This document shows, one piece after another, positions 1 to 7,654 of a DNA stretch of 33,761 nucleotides. The notes under the pieces were generated by a model that saw nothing but the letters and a program-made list of their open reading frames with translations, was not told where the DNA came from and ran no database searches. The stretch lies in contig JAFWFU010000013.1 of NCBI GenBank assembly GCA_017515425.1, forward strand, positions 1 to 33,761, in the 5' to 3' direction. The stretch is from Mogibacterium sp. (GTDB lineage: Bacteria > Bacillota > Clostridia > Peptostreptococcales > Anaerovoracaceae). Position 1 is the stretch's first letter. Every line of letters starts with the position of its first letter. The position numbers and the translations under genes were made by a program.

Positions 1-15
1 AGATATTTGGGTTAA

Positions 16-137
16 AGATCCTAAATGCTTTCACTGATTATACGGCGTTGCCGAAATGTAGAAAGCATTGATCTACGGAGGCTGAGCTCCTTCGATAGCG
101 ACTACGCAGCGCTTCGCTCAGGATGACAATCAGCGCT
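16..137. repeat. Dispersed hairpin repeat, copy 1
   Basis: A stem is formed by AATGCTTTC (24-32) and GAAAGCATT (61-69). It is extended outward by AGATC (16-20) and GATCT (70-74) with a 3-nt bulge. The loop holds GATTATACGGCGTTGCCGA (36-54), which contains its own small hairpin CGGC-gtt-GCCG. A second copy at about 30714-30790 has 18 of 19 loop-core bases but a different stem sequence that is also self-complementary. The downstream flank (TTGAtCTaCG..GGCT..GCTCCTTCG) is also related between copies, and copy 1 continues into a segment ending CTTCGCTCAGGATGACA. No gene is visible in 1-242. Function is unknown; it could be a MITE/REP-like element or a structured RNA. Confidence 0.6.
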
Positions 138-242
138 TAGGGTGACATTTTTTTGTGTAAAATGATGTCTTCATATGGTAGTATTTGATTGCGGTCGTGG
201 AGCGGGAAATGCTTTTGACGGCGAGACGAAAGGAGTGCTTAA

Positions 243-608
243 ATGAATCATAATGAGTCTATAGAAAACTATCTGGAAAGCATACTGATACTGAGCGAGA
301 AAAAGCCCGTGGTAAGAAGCGTGGACATAGCGAATGAGCTCGGCTTTAAGAAGCCGAGTATCAGCGTGGCTGTAAAGAATATGAAGGAAAAAGAGTATAT
401 CGAAGTCTCGCCTGAGGGCTATATCAGTCTGACAAGAGAAGGGAAGAGGATAGCCAAGAGCGTCTATGACAGGCATAAGTTTTTCAGAGATTGGCTGAAA
501 GATATTGGCGTTGATGATAAGACCGCCGAGGAGGACGCATGCAGCATGGAGCATGTAATCAGCGAGAAAACATTTAAGGCGATAAGAAAATATGTAAAAG
601 GAGAGTAG
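243..608 (+). CDS. DtxR/MntR-family metal-dependent transcriptional repressor
   Basis: This is a 121-residue regulator with an N-terminal winged helix-turn-helix (about residues 5-70) followed by a metal-binding/dimerisation helix pair. It matches the short MntR-like form lacking the SH3 domain. Candidate metal ligands are E12, H78, C100, E103 and H104. The stretch around DACSMEHVIS resembles DtxR/IdeR, which has Cys where Bacillus MntR has Glu, so iron rather than manganese sensing is plausible; the first-helix ligand position (Asp in MntR, Met in DtxR) appears to be N9. Such proteins bind operator DNA when loaded with metal and repress uptake genes. An AAAGGAG site lies just upstream of the ATG. 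A hairpin terminator follows, so the gene is probably monocistronic. Targets are not evident; the zinc-type transporter at 4985-7578 is a possible but unproven one. Confidence 0.85.
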   Translation: MNHNESIENYLESILILSEKKPVVRSVDIANELGFKKPSISVAVKNMKEKEYIEVSPEGYISLTREGKRIAKSVYDRHKFFRDWLKDIGVDDKTAEEDACSMEHVISEKTFKAIRKYVKGE

Positions 609-634
609 GTTTTCAACTCTGCTGCGAAACATTT

Positions 635-660
635 AAAGGCTCCCGTGCGGGGAGCCTTTT
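635..660 (+). terminator. Rho-independent terminator after the DtxR-family gene
   Basis: AAAGGCTCCC (635-644) pairs with GGGAGCCTTT (650-659) around a 5-nt loop, and the stem runs into a T tract. It ends transcription from 243-608. Confidence 0.85.
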
Positions 661-673
661 AGAATGATATGCC

Positions 674-722
674 CTGATGAGGAGTAGTTCATTCAGGAGC
701 AGCTCATTCAGGAGCTGTTCAT
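674..722. repeat. 15-bp degenerate tandem repeat downstream of the beta-propeller stop
   Basis: About three units of roughly 15 bp are visible, read on the plus strand as agTTCATTCAGGAGC, agCTCATTCAGGAGC and tgTTCATTCAGaac. On the minus strand, the transcribed strand of the gene ending at 745, each unit contains TGAATGA, that is two in-register stop codons. It lies just beyond the tandem TAA TAA stop of that gene. Confidence 0.75.
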
Positions 723-744
723 TCAGAACAAACGCGCTCTGTTA

Positions 745-2820
745 TTATTGCTTTTCGAATTTGAAGCCCGTTACTCCAGCCTCATCGCTTATGGCGTAGA
801 TATAGTCGCCTATATAAACGCTTCGCTTGATTATCCTACTGTCAATCTTATGCTTATCATAGACTTCTATCTTGCCTTTCTCGTCGCCCTCGACTCCGAA
901 AACGAGCACACCTGACTCATCTTCGATTCTTTCTCCGTCTTCGTACTCAGATTCGTCATCGTCCTCGTCATAATCATAATAATAGTAGCCTGGGACTTCG
1001 TATGGAATCGCATAATATCCGGCAGCTTTGTTTACAACCAACGCGAGATGTGTTGACTGCGCAGGACTCTCCATATTCTCGAACTCCATGCTTTCAAGCA
1101 CCTTTGGCTCAGACGGATTTGAGACGTCGAAGAGCGCGAGCTTGAGCCCCTCATCATATATTCCGCCGTAGCCGTTGTCGCCTGTGGCATAGCCTATGCC
1201 GAGAAGCCTGTCCTTGCCGATTGGAACCAGCAGACTCGAGAAGCCGTCAATCTTGACCTCGCCTTCTATGCGCGGGTTCTCAGGCTCCGACAAATCCATG
1301 ACGAAGAGAGGGTCTATGGACTCATATGTAATCATATATGCTTTCTTTCCCATAAAGCGTACCGCTTTAATGCTCTCATCTCTGGCAAATCCTTTAATCG
1401 CTCCGACTTCTTTCAGCTTATCATCGAGCACGAAGAGATTGTTTACATTCATGCCCTCTCTGTCTGATGTGGTGGCGATACGGAAATATCCGTCATCTTC
1501 ATCCATTGAGAATTGGTTGATTATATAGCCGCTCACTGTGGCAGTTCGGTCAAATTTCACATTCAGACCGTCAAGGGCAGCTCTTACTATCCTGGTGACA
1601 GATTCGCCGCTTTCCCATTCTTCGACTGCAATATAGAGGTTTTGATTATTGCAGTATATGGTATCCGACGCTCCGAAAACCGCCTTGCTCTTTGACTTCC
1701 CAGCCTTTCCTGAGGCAATATCCACGGCGCTTAGCACGGTAAAGGAAGCTTCTTTCGGATTAGGTACGCAGGAAATATCGCAGGCGTCCATCTCCCTGTA
1801 TTCGCCGTCAATCGTGCATTTTGGAATGCTGAATTCACCATGGTACATATAGGTGCTGGTTACGATATATACATAGTCGCCAATCATGCGGCTTGAGATT
1901 ATGCTGTCTCCGCTCTGGCGGAATTGATTTATGAGTGTCGGCTTGCTCCTATCCGTAATATCATAGCTGACTACTGCGATATAGGACTCCTTATTCTCAT
2001 ATACACGCCCTATGGAGACGAGTGTATCGCCTTTGAGGAAGATATTGCTTATATAGTTTTCAATGCCGTTATTGCCTATGGTGGAAAGCCTTTTCACCTC
2101 ACCCTTGGCAGCTTCATATATGGCGACTTCCCTTTTATCAGTGACGCAGTAAATATAGCGACTGTCGACCTTGACAATATCAGCTTCGTCGATTTCCGCA
2201 ACCTGTAAATATGTGGTGCTATGTTCGGCTCCAAGCTCCATGTCTGCAGTCTTCTCGGTAGAATATACCCCGTAGGAAGTATCGTCTGCGTAATCCGCCT
2301 CATATTCCGTTGCGGCTTCCTCAACGCTGTCGCCGGCGCCAAAAGACGGACCGCTAGAGGAAAATCCATTTCTGCCCCGGCCGGGCGAAAGATGATCTAT
2401 CTTACCTCTGACATGCTCAATTTCCTGACTGCTGGTAAATGTATACAGTTCGCCGTCTTGCACAGAGGTGTCAGGCATAAAAAGGTCTGAGTAATAAATG
2501 CTGGGGAGAGCTGCAATCGCGAGCACCATGCAGGCAGCGGCGGCGAAAAACTTAAACTTAGGGGTCTTTGCCATAGTTTTAAAATTATCCCATGACTTCT
2601 TTTGCTCTGATTCCGAAACGGGATCGGCATTTATCTCTATCTCAGCTTCGAAGGCCTCAAGCATGGACAGCATTTTATCCTCCGACAAGGATTCAGGAGC
2701 CCTGATGTCGTCATCATCAAATAGGCTTTTGATATATTCTTCATTGCTTAATTTATCAAATCGGCTTTTGGCAGATTTTGAATTGTTCGTCCTGTTTTTA
2801 TTCATCTTATCTTTATTCAT
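745..2820 (-). CDS. Membrane-anchored beta-propeller domain protein, candidate anti-sigma/sensor
   Basis: A 691-residue protein. The first ~85 residues are hydrophilic and acidic (LSNEEYIKSLFDDDD...), followed by one membrane segment around residues 91-111 and a large extracytoplasmic part. That part resembles the secreted C-terminal beta-propeller family (Beta_propel type), with repeated blade-like segments such as ADIVKVDSRYIYCV and AYMITYESIDPLFVMDL. An acidic Asp/Glu/Tyr-rich loop near residues 620-645 may bind cations. The ATG at 2820 has GGAG upstream; M6 is an alternative start. The gene lies 47 nt behind an ECF sigma gene in the same direction. In that arrangement the cytosolic N-terminus could hold the sigma factor while the propeller senses an envelope signal. 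The fold is fairly sure; the anti-sigma role is inference from layout, since no zinc-finger anti-sigma motif is visible. Confidence 0.8.
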   Translation of the reverse strand: MNKDKMNKNRTNNSKSAKSRFDKLSNEEYIKSLFDDDDIRAPESLSEDKMLSMLEAFEAEIEINADPVSESEQKKSWDNFKTMAKTPKFKFFAAAACMVLAIAALPSIYYSDLFMPDTSVQDGELYTFTSSQEIEHVRGKIDHLSPGRGRNGFSSSGPSFGAGDSVEEAATEYEADYADDTSYGVYSTEKTADMELGAEHSTTYLQVAEIDEADIVKVDSRYIYCVTDKREVAIYEAAKGEVKRLSTIGNNGIENYISNIFLKGDTLVSIGRVYENKESYIAVVSYDITDRSKPTLINQFRQSGDSIISSRMIGDYVYIVTSTYMYHGEFSIPKCTIDGEYREMDACDISCVPNPKEASFTVLSAVDIASGKAGKSKSKAVFGASDTIYCNNQNLYIAVEEWESGESVTRIVRAALDGLNVKFDRTATVSGYIINQFSMDEDDGYFRIATTSDREGMNVNNLFVLDDKLKEVGAIKGFARDESIKAVRFMGKKAYMITYESIDPLFVMDLSEPENPRIEGEVKIDGFSSLLVPIGKDRLLGIGYATGDNGYGGIYDEGLKLALFDVSNPSEPKVLESMEFENMESPAQSTHLALVVNKAAGYYAIPYEVPGYYYYDYDEDDDESEYEDGERIEDESGVLVFGVEGDEKGKIEVYDKHKIDSRIIKRSVYIGDYIYAISDEAGVTGFKFEKQ

Positions 2821-2867
2821 CTTATTATCTCCATAATCATTGAGAACCGGCGATTGACTCTCTGTCT

Positions 2868-3371
2868 CTAGGATAGATATTCTCTCATCTTGGCGAGGCT
2901 GCGGGACAGTTTGGACCTGACGGCGCCTGCGGTCAGATCGAAGTTCTCCGAGATTTCCCTGCTGTTCATGCCGCCTAGGACTGAGAGGAGAACAATGCTT
3001 CGCTCTTCGTCATTCAGTATGGACAGAGCCTCTGCGAGTTCGCTTGAAAGCGAGCCTGACGTATTCGAATTTCCCGATAATTCACCGAGAGTCTCCGCTG
3101 ATACCTTTGCTTTTTCAAGCTTCTCCCGATTTTTAATCGTCTTTTTGATATATGAATTGCATATGCGGGCTAGTATGCTGTATATCCAGGAATTGAAAGC
3201 CTCGGTATTGCGCAGCTTACCTATGCCCTGCCATGCTGCAAGCACAGTATCAGATACGGCGTCCTCAGCGTCTTCGCTATTGCCCAGGCGGTAGAGAGCG
3301 TATCTATACAGACCGTCTTTAATCTGCCCGTACTTATTGCAGAATTCTTCTTTTGTAATATTATTCTTCAC
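2868..3371 (-). CDS. ECF-type RNA polymerase sigma factor (sigma-70 family)
   Basis: A 167-residue protein with region 2 at about residues 10-75 (RYALYRLGNSEDAEDAVSDT, then NSWIYSILARI) and region 4 at about 110-160, where an HTH of the form SREISENFDLTAGAVRSKLSR is clear. There is no region 3, so this is a group-4 extracytoplasmic-function factor directing RNA polymerase to a small regulon. The start is GTG at 3371 with AGAGG eight bases upstream; the nearest upstream ATG is out of frame. It is the first gene of a two-gene operon with the beta-propeller protein at 745-2820. A candidate self-recognised promoter lies at 3421-3448. Confidence 0.92.
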   Translation of the reverse strand: MKNNITKEEFCNKYGQIKDGLYRYALYRLGNSEDAEDAVSDTVLAAWQGIGKLRNTEAFNSWIYSILARICNSYIKKTIKNREKLEKAKVSAETLGELSGNSNTSGSLSSELAEALSILNDEERSIVLLSVLGGMNSREISENFDLTAGAVRSKLSRSLAKMREYLS

Positions 3372-3390
3372 CTTTATTACCTCTTGTCAT

Positions 3391-3402
3391 TTCACATGTG
3401 AA
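3391..3402. promoter_or_regulatory. Perfect 12-bp palindrome upstream of the sigma gene
   Basis: TTCACATGTGAA lies 20-31 bases upstream of the GTG start, between the candidate promoter and the start codon. It may be an operator; no regulator is assigned. Confidence 0.35.
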
Positions 3403-3420
3403 GAGTGCACTCATATATAT

Positions 3421-3448
3421 AGTATCTCAAAACCCTAAAACTGTTGCA
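3421..3448 (-). promoter_or_regulatory. Candidate ECF-type promoter for the sigma/beta-propeller operon
   Basis: On the minus strand TGCAAC (3448-3443) is followed after 16 bases by GATACT (3426-3421). An AAC-containing -35 box is typical of ECF promoters, and these operons are often autoregulated. The -10 part is less typical, so this is tentative. Confidence 0.4.
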
Positions 3449-3507
3449 CGAGATTTCAGTTTTATTTAAAATTTAGAAGGTCGCTATGAAGATAGCGCGG
3501 AAGGGAT

Positions 3508-4404
3508 ATGAAAGATATGTCGACTCGAGACAGCGAATACAGACAAGGTGTGATATATGTGCTTTTCTGCCAGATAATGTGGGGATTTCTGCCCATATAT
3601 TGGCAGTCGCTAGTGCCAATAGAGTCATGGATGATTATTCTATACAGGATATTTACGATATTCATCTGTGCGTATGTTTTTGCGAGATTTAAATACAGCA
3701 GGGCGGAGATATTGGCTCCGCTAAAAGACAGAAAGACGGTATTGATTTCGCTTGCCGCAGGGCTCCTTCTGACCCTGAATTGGAATATATATATTTGGGC
3801 GATGACGACCGCGCATTTCGTTCAAAGCGCTATCGGCTATTATATAGAGCCGCTCGTTATCTGCGCTTTCGGAATCATTCTTTTCCATGAGAAGCTGACG
3901 AAGTATAATCTCACGGCAATGGCTTTCGCCGTCATGGCTATAGTGATTATTCTGATTCACTATGCGCAGCTCCCTACGGTGGCTTTGGGATTGGCTTTCA
4001 CATGGGCTGTATATTCTGCGATAAAGAAGGCGTCAAATCTGCCGCCTGTCATAGCCTTGGTGTATGAGACCGCACCATTCGCCTTTATATCCCTCTTTGC
4101 GATTCTCTTTATCGAGATAAAGGGAATAGGCGCGCTCAGCGTCGGAGCGCCGAGGGAATACGCTCTGATGTGGATGAGCGGTCTGATGACCTTCATTCCG
4201 ATTTCGCTCTTCGGCTATGCAGCCAAGAAAACAACCCTGCTGGTGATTGGACTTTCGCAGTATATAAGTCCCAGCATAACTCTCATGCTCGGAATCTTCC
4301 TCTACCGCGAGCCGATCGATATGGTGCAGATAATCGCATTCGGCATAATATGGATTGGGCTTGTGATATTCACCATCGGAGAATTCAAGAGGCATTACGA
4401 ATAA
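3508..4404 (+). CDS. rarD: RarD-like EamA/DMT-family permease
   Basis: A 298-residue protein with about ten hydrophobic membrane segments and the RarD hallmarks: QGVIYVLFCQIMWGFLPIYW near the N-terminus, NWNIYIWAM, SAIGYYIEPL, and in the second repeat SQYISPSITLMLG. RarD belongs to the drug/metabolite transporter superfamily; its substrate is not firmly known (the name comes from chloramphenicol sensitivity). The GGAAGGG ribosome site at 3499-3505 is too close to the ATG at 3508 but well spaced (11 nt) for the ATG at 3517, so the protein may begin MSTRDSEYR. It is divergent from the ECF sigma gene. The stop is followed by a degenerate tandem repeat that duplicates the last codons. Confidence 0.88.
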   Translation: MKDMSTRDSEYRQGVIYVLFCQIMWGFLPIYWQSLVPIESWMIILYRIFTIFICAYVFARFKYSRAEILAPLKDRKTVLISLAAGLLLTLNWNIYIWAMTTAHFVQSAIGYYIEPLVICAFGIILFHEKLTKYNLTAMAFAVMAIVIILIHYAQLPTVALGLAFTWAVYSAIKKASNLPPVIALVYETAPFAFISLFAILFIEIKGIGALSVGAPREYALMWMSGLMTFIPISLFGYAAKKTTLLVIGLSQYISPSITLMLGIFLYREPIDMVQIIAFGIIWIGLVIFTIGEFKRHYE

Positions 4405-4473
4405 GGCTTGCGAATGGGGATTACGAATAGTGTTTACGAATAGAGATTATCAATGGGGTTTAGGAATAGGGAT
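4394..4473 (+). repeat. Degenerate tandem repeat duplicating the rarD C-terminal codons and stop
   Basis: The gene ends TAC GAA TAA. In the next 70 bases the motif recurs as ATTACGAATAG, TTTACGAATAG and a weaker TTTAGGAATAG, separated by stretches such as AATGGGGATT. The spacer thus looks like repeated duplication of the gene's own end, each copy carrying a stop codon. Confidence 0.7.
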
Positions 4474-4475
4474 TG

Positions 4476-4504
4476 TTGACATCAGCATATCTATTATGCA
4501 CAAT
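4476..4504 (+). promoter_or_regulatory. Sigma-70-type promoter of the zinc-transport cluster
   Basis: A perfect -35 TTGACA (4476-4481) is followed after 17 bases by CACAAT (4499-4504, 4/6 to consensus). It lies 53 nt upstream of the proposed TTG start at 4557. I saw no clear Zur- or MntR-type operator overlapping it. Confidence 0.6.
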
Positions 4505-4556
4505 AAAAATGATTTCAGTATACAAAGCTCAGACTTTTGATGAAGGAGAAAAAGAA

Positions 4557-4865
4557 TTGAAGGAGAGAGTCGGATTAAGAAAAAGGATTATTGCCGCCAT
4601 TATTATGACGGTATTTTTCCTTATAGTGCTGCTCTCTTCGTTTTTCGTTGCTGCCGAGGCTGAGCACGATTGCAGCGGAGATGACTGTCCGATTTGCGAC
4701 TATATCCATATATGTGAAAATCTTTTACATCAAACCTCTGCGGGCTCGCCCATGGACGCCTCATCAATAATTCCTGATGTCTTTGTATTTCTTTCGGTGC
4801 TCCTGATAGCATATGATTTGCTGAGGGAAACACCCGTCTCAAGAAAAGTCCGAATGAATAATTAA
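4557..4865 (+). CDS. Small Cys-rich membrane protein leading a zinc-transport cluster
   Basis: About 102 residues from the TTG at 4557. An N-terminal membrane segment (RIIAAIIMTVFFLIVLLSSF) is followed by an outside loop with HDCSGDDCPICDYIHICENL, then a second hydrophobic segment (PDVFVFLSVLLIAYDLL) and a basic tail. The four cysteines and two histidines look like a metal-binding module. An in-frame TTG at 4473 overlaps the -35 box and the ATG at 4509 has no ribosome site, whereas TTG at 4557 has AAGGAG eight bases upstream, so I prefer it. The gene stands directly before the zinc-type ABC genes, which suggests a role in metal capture or sensing at the membrane; this is inference. I know no assigned function. 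Confidence 0.7.
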   Translation: MKERVGLRKRIIAAIIMTVFFLIVLLSSFFVAAEAEHDCSGDDCPICDYIHICENLLHQTSAGSPMDASSIIPDVFVFLSVLLIAYDLLRETPVSRKVRMNN

Positions 4866-4912
4866 ATCTCTATGGAAAGGCTGACTGCTCTTTTAAGGTT
4901 GAACGCATTTTG

Positions 4913-4929
4913 AAAGCGAACTGCGCTTT
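4913..4929 (+). other. Short hairpin in the leader of the substrate-binding protein gene
   Basis: AAAGCG (4913-4918) and CGCTTT (4924-4929) flank a 5-nt loop and run into TTTTA. It could be a weak terminator or attenuator between the small membrane protein and the binding-protein gene. Confidence 0.3.
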
Positions 4930-4984
4930 TATGAGCATAGGCTTTCCGAAAAAATTTTCATTAAAATATAAGGAGTTTTTAATT

Positions 4985-6013
4985 ATGAGAAAAATACTAT
5001 CGCTTTTGATTGCCACCATTTTGGTGGTGAGCGGTCTTTCCGCGTGCGGCACTGAGAAGGAGCAGGGGAAAGAAGCGGATGATAAGATACAAATCGTTAC
5101 GACTATATTCCCGATATATGATTGGGTAAACAATATCCTCGGAGATAATCCCGCGAATATTGAGACGACTATGCTGCTTGACAGTGGCGTCGATCTGCAT
5201 AGCTTCCAGCCTTCAGCGGATGATATTCAAAAAATAGCTAACTGCGATATATTCGTCTATGTTGGAGGTGAGTCTGACGGGTGGACAGAGGATGCATTGA
5301 AGGAGATTTCGAGTAAGAACGCTGTTGTTTTGAACCTAATGGATTTGCTCGGCGACTCGGTAAAGGAAGAGGAAATTATTGAAGGTATGCAAGAGGAAGC
5401 GCATGAGCATGGAGAGGACGGTGAGCACGAGGCTGACGAGCACGGTGAGCATGACGAGGACAGCGAGCACGAGGCTGAGACTGACGAGCATATATGGCTC
5501 TCGCTTAGAAATGCCTCTGTGCTTACAAAGAGCATTTCCGAAGCTGTGGAAGCCCTAGACCCCGAAAACGCGGAAGTTTATAAGAGCAATTCCGCGGGCT
5601 ATATCGCAGAGCTGGAGGCTCTCGATAAGGAGTATCAGGCGGCGGTGTCGGAAACGCCTAAGAAAACGCTGCTCTTCGGAGACAGATTCCCGCTTCGCTA
5701 TCTCACTGACGACTACGGGCTCTCCTACTATGCGGCTTTTCCCGGCTGCTCGGCGGAATGTGAGGCGAGCTTCGAGACGATAAGCTTCCTCGCACAGAAG
5801 GTTGACGAGCTGGAACTCAATGCGGTTATGACGATTGAGAAATCAGATAAGAGAATCGCTGAGACGATTATCGAAAATACAAATAGGAAGGATAGGCAGA
5901 TTCTTTCAATGGACTCCATGCAGTCCGTGACGGCAAAAGATGTCCAAAACGGCGCGAGCTATCTATCCGTTATGAAGGACAATCTGACTGTTTTAAAGGA
6001 AGCATTGAAATAG
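4985..6013 (+). CDS. Zinc/manganese ABC transporter substrate-binding lipoprotein (ZnuA/AdcA-like)
   Basis: 342 residues from the ATG at 4985, which has AAGGAG upstream; further upstream in-frame starts lack a ribosome site. The signal peptide ends in a lipobox (GLSAC, Cys21), so the protein is tethered outside the membrane. It is a cluster A-I metal-binding protein: residues 35-120 form the first lobe with H72 (DLHSF), then a His/Glu/Asp-rich loop at 140-168, and H169 (DEHIW). The position where ZnuA usually has a third His appears as D233 (FGDRFP), and GCSAECEASF follows at about 254-263. This looks like the FGDRFP variant subfamily. It hands metal to the ATPase/permease pair encoded directly downstream. 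Zinc is the likeliest ligand because of the His loop. Confidence 0.9.
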   Translation: MRKILSLLIATILVVSGLSACGTEKEQGKEADDKIQIVTTIFPIYDWVNNILGDNPANIETTMLLDSGVDLHSFQPSADDIQKIANCDIFVYVGGESDGWTEDALKEISSKNAVVLNLMDLLGDSVKEEEIIEGMQEEAHEHGEDGEHEADEHGEHDEDSEHEAETDEHIWLSLRNASVLTKSISEAVEALDPENAEVYKSNSAGYIAELEALDKEYQAAVSETPKKTLLFGDRFPLRYLTDDYGLSYYAAFPGCSAECEASFETISFLAQKVDELELNAVMTIEKSDKRIAETIIENTNRKDRQILSMDSMQSVTAKDVQNGASYLSVMKDNLTVLKEALK

Positions 6014-6022
6014 GAGAAAGAC

Positions 6023-6736
6023 ATGGCATTACTTACTGCCCGAAATATATCGCTCGGATATGATTCAATCCCCGTTGCGGAGGGGTTGAATTTCCATGTG
6101 GACAGCGGAGACTATCTCGCTGTTGTGGGAGAGAATGGCTCTGGGAAAACGACCCTTATCAGGACTCTCTTGCAGCTTCAAAACCCGCTTGGCGGAGAGA
6201 TAGTTCTTGATGATGGACTCAGAAAGAACGAAATAGGACACTTGCCGCAGCAGACCGCAATCCAAAAGGATTTTCCGGCTTCCGTGAGAGAAATAGTCAT
6301 ATCGGGCTGCCAGGGGCGTGCGGGTCTGAGACCCTTCTATACACGAGAGGAGAAGGAGCTTGCCGAGGAGAGCATGGAGCTCATGGATATATCGGAGCTT
6401 GCCGTAAAATGCTATAGGGAGCTTTCAGGCGGGCAGCAGCAAAGGGTGCTGCTCGCAAGGGCTCTATGCGCTGCGCGCAAAATCTTGCTCCTTGATGAGC
6501 CCGCGTCGGGACTTGATCCGAGCGCAGCCGCCCGCATGTATGATTTGATTGAGAAAATGAACGGGAAGGGGATCGCCATAATAATGGTTTCCCATGATAT
6601 TACTGCTGCGGTCAATTATGCCAAGCATATACTCCATATCGGGGACAATATATTCTATGGTACGAAGGAAGAATATATAAAGAGCGAAATCGGCAGGGCG
6701 TTTATCAAAGAACATAGAGGGGGTGAGACTGCATAA
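6023..6736 (+). CDS. Metal ABC transporter ATP-binding protein (ZnuC-like)
   Basis: A 237-residue ABC ATPase with Walker A GENGSGKT (36-43), Q-loop region around HLPQQT (73-78), signature LSGGQ (134-138), Walker B ILLLDEP (154-160) and switch His191. Length and the pattern AVVGENGSGKTTLIRTLLQL fit the ZnuC/AdcC/MntB group. It supplies the energy for import through the permease at 6736-7578. AGGAG precedes the ATG, nine bases after the binding-protein stop. The stop TAA shares its last A with the permease ATG (TAATG), pointing to coupled translation. Confidence 0.95.
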   Translation: MALLTARNISLGYDSIPVAEGLNFHVDSGDYLAVVGENGSGKTTLIRTLLQLQNPLGGEIVLDDGLRKNEIGHLPQQTAIQKDFPASVREIVISGCQGRAGLRPFYTREEKELAEESMELMDISELAVKCYRELSGGQQQRVLLARALCAARKILLLDEPASGLDPSAAARMYDLIEKMNGKGIAIIMVSHDITAAVNYAKHILHIGDNIFYGTKEEYIKSEIGRAFIKEHRGGETA

Positions 6737-7578
6737 TGGATAAAATCATCATATATATGCAATATCCCTTCGTGCAGAATGCGCTCATTGTTGGAATCCT
6801 CATAGCCTTATGCTCGTCCCTCTTCGGCGCAACTCTCGTGCTGAAAAGGCTGTCCTTTATCGGTGACGGGCTCTCTCATGTGGCTTTTGGAGCGACGGCT
6901 GTCGCTGCGGTGATGAGCTTTGCGGACGATATGCTGCTGGCTCTGCCCGTCACAACGGTCTCTGCAATCCTGCTACTGAAATCAGGGCAGAATGCGAAGA
7001 TTAGAGGTGATGCGGCGATAGCCATGATTTCAGCAGGGGCTCTGGCATTCGGGTATCTCATTATGAATATTTTTTCCGCTTCGTCCAACCTATCGGGGGA
7101 TGTATGCAGCACCTTGTTCGGCTCGACGTCGATACTTACCTTGGACAGAAAGGATGTCTGGCTTTGCGTCCTGCTCTCGGTTTTCGTCCTGACGGTCTTT
7201 GTGCTCATGTATAACAAAATATTCGCCATTACTTTTGACGAGGACTTTGCAAAGGCAACAGGCGTGAGGGCGGACGAATACAATCTGATAATCGCGGTTG
7301 TCATAGCGATTATAATAGTGCTCGCCATGAACCTCGTGGGTGCATTGCTCGTATCTGCGCTTATCGTATTTCCGGCGCTCTCCGCTATGAGGCTGCTAAG
7401 CGGCTTCAAGCAGGTGATGATATGCTCCGCCTCGCTCTCCGTGGTTTGCGCCCTGTCGGGAATTCTTATTTCTATCTTGGCGGGCACTCCTGTCGGCGCA
7501 ACGATAGTGGCTGTGGACGCAGTCGCCTTTGGAATTGCCTGCTTTATCGGAAGAGCCAGCCGAGGCGCGCGGAAGTGA
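6736..7578 (+). CDS. Metal ABC transporter permease (ZnuB-like, ABC-3 family)
   Basis: A 280-residue integral membrane protein with about eight hydrophobic segments. Family features include ALIVGILIALCSSLFGATLV and RLSFIGDGLSHVAFGA near the N-terminus (GDGLSH corresponds to the usual GD.LSHA motif), and LLVSALIVFPALSAM in the second half. It forms the channel of the zinc/manganese importer with the ATPase and lipoprotein encoded before it. The start overlaps the preceding stop by one base. The stop is followed by a repeat-like spacer. Confidence 0.93.
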   Translation: MDKIIIYMQYPFVQNALIVGILIALCSSLFGATLVLKRLSFIGDGLSHVAFGATAVAAVMSFADDMLLALPVTTVSAILLLKSGQNAKIRGDAAIAMISAGALAFGYLIMNIFSASSNLSGDVCSTLFGSTSILTLDRKDVWLCVLLSVFVLTVFVLMYNKIFAITFDEDFAKATGVRADEYNLIIAVVIAIIIVLAMNLVGALLVSALIVFPALSAMRLLSGFKQVMICSASLSVVCALSGILISILAGTPVGATIVAVDAVAFGIACFIGRASRGARK

Positions 7579-7654
7579 GTGAAAGCGAAGGGTAGATTGC
7601 GAAGGCGAAAGCTGGCGTATGAAATGAGAAGATAGATTGCGAAGGTGAATAGAG
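7575..7654 (+). repeat. Degenerate repeat spacer after the permease gene
   Basis: AGATTGCGAAGGCGAA and AGATTGCGAAGGTGAA occur about 40 bases apart, with related pieces (GAAAGCGAAGGGTAGA, GAAAGCTGG) between them. Stops occur repeatedly (TGA, TAG). This is the same style as the spacers at 674-722, 4394-4473 and 19637-19675. Confidence 0.55.

Noticed and set aside
171-632. Minus-strand open frame of 153 codons over the DtxR-family gene
   Set aside because: It is a shadow of the clear regulator on the plus strand and has no family resemblance.
4473-4556. Upstream TTG start of the small Cys-rich membrane protein
   Set aside because: It overlaps the -35 box of the likely promoter, while the TTG at 4557 has a well-spaced AAGGAG.
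5397-5495. His/Glu-rich repeat stretch in the binding-protein gene as a frameshift or low-quality region
   Set aside because: Such a His-rich loop is a normal feature of zinc-binding ZnuA-type proteins and the frame is intact.
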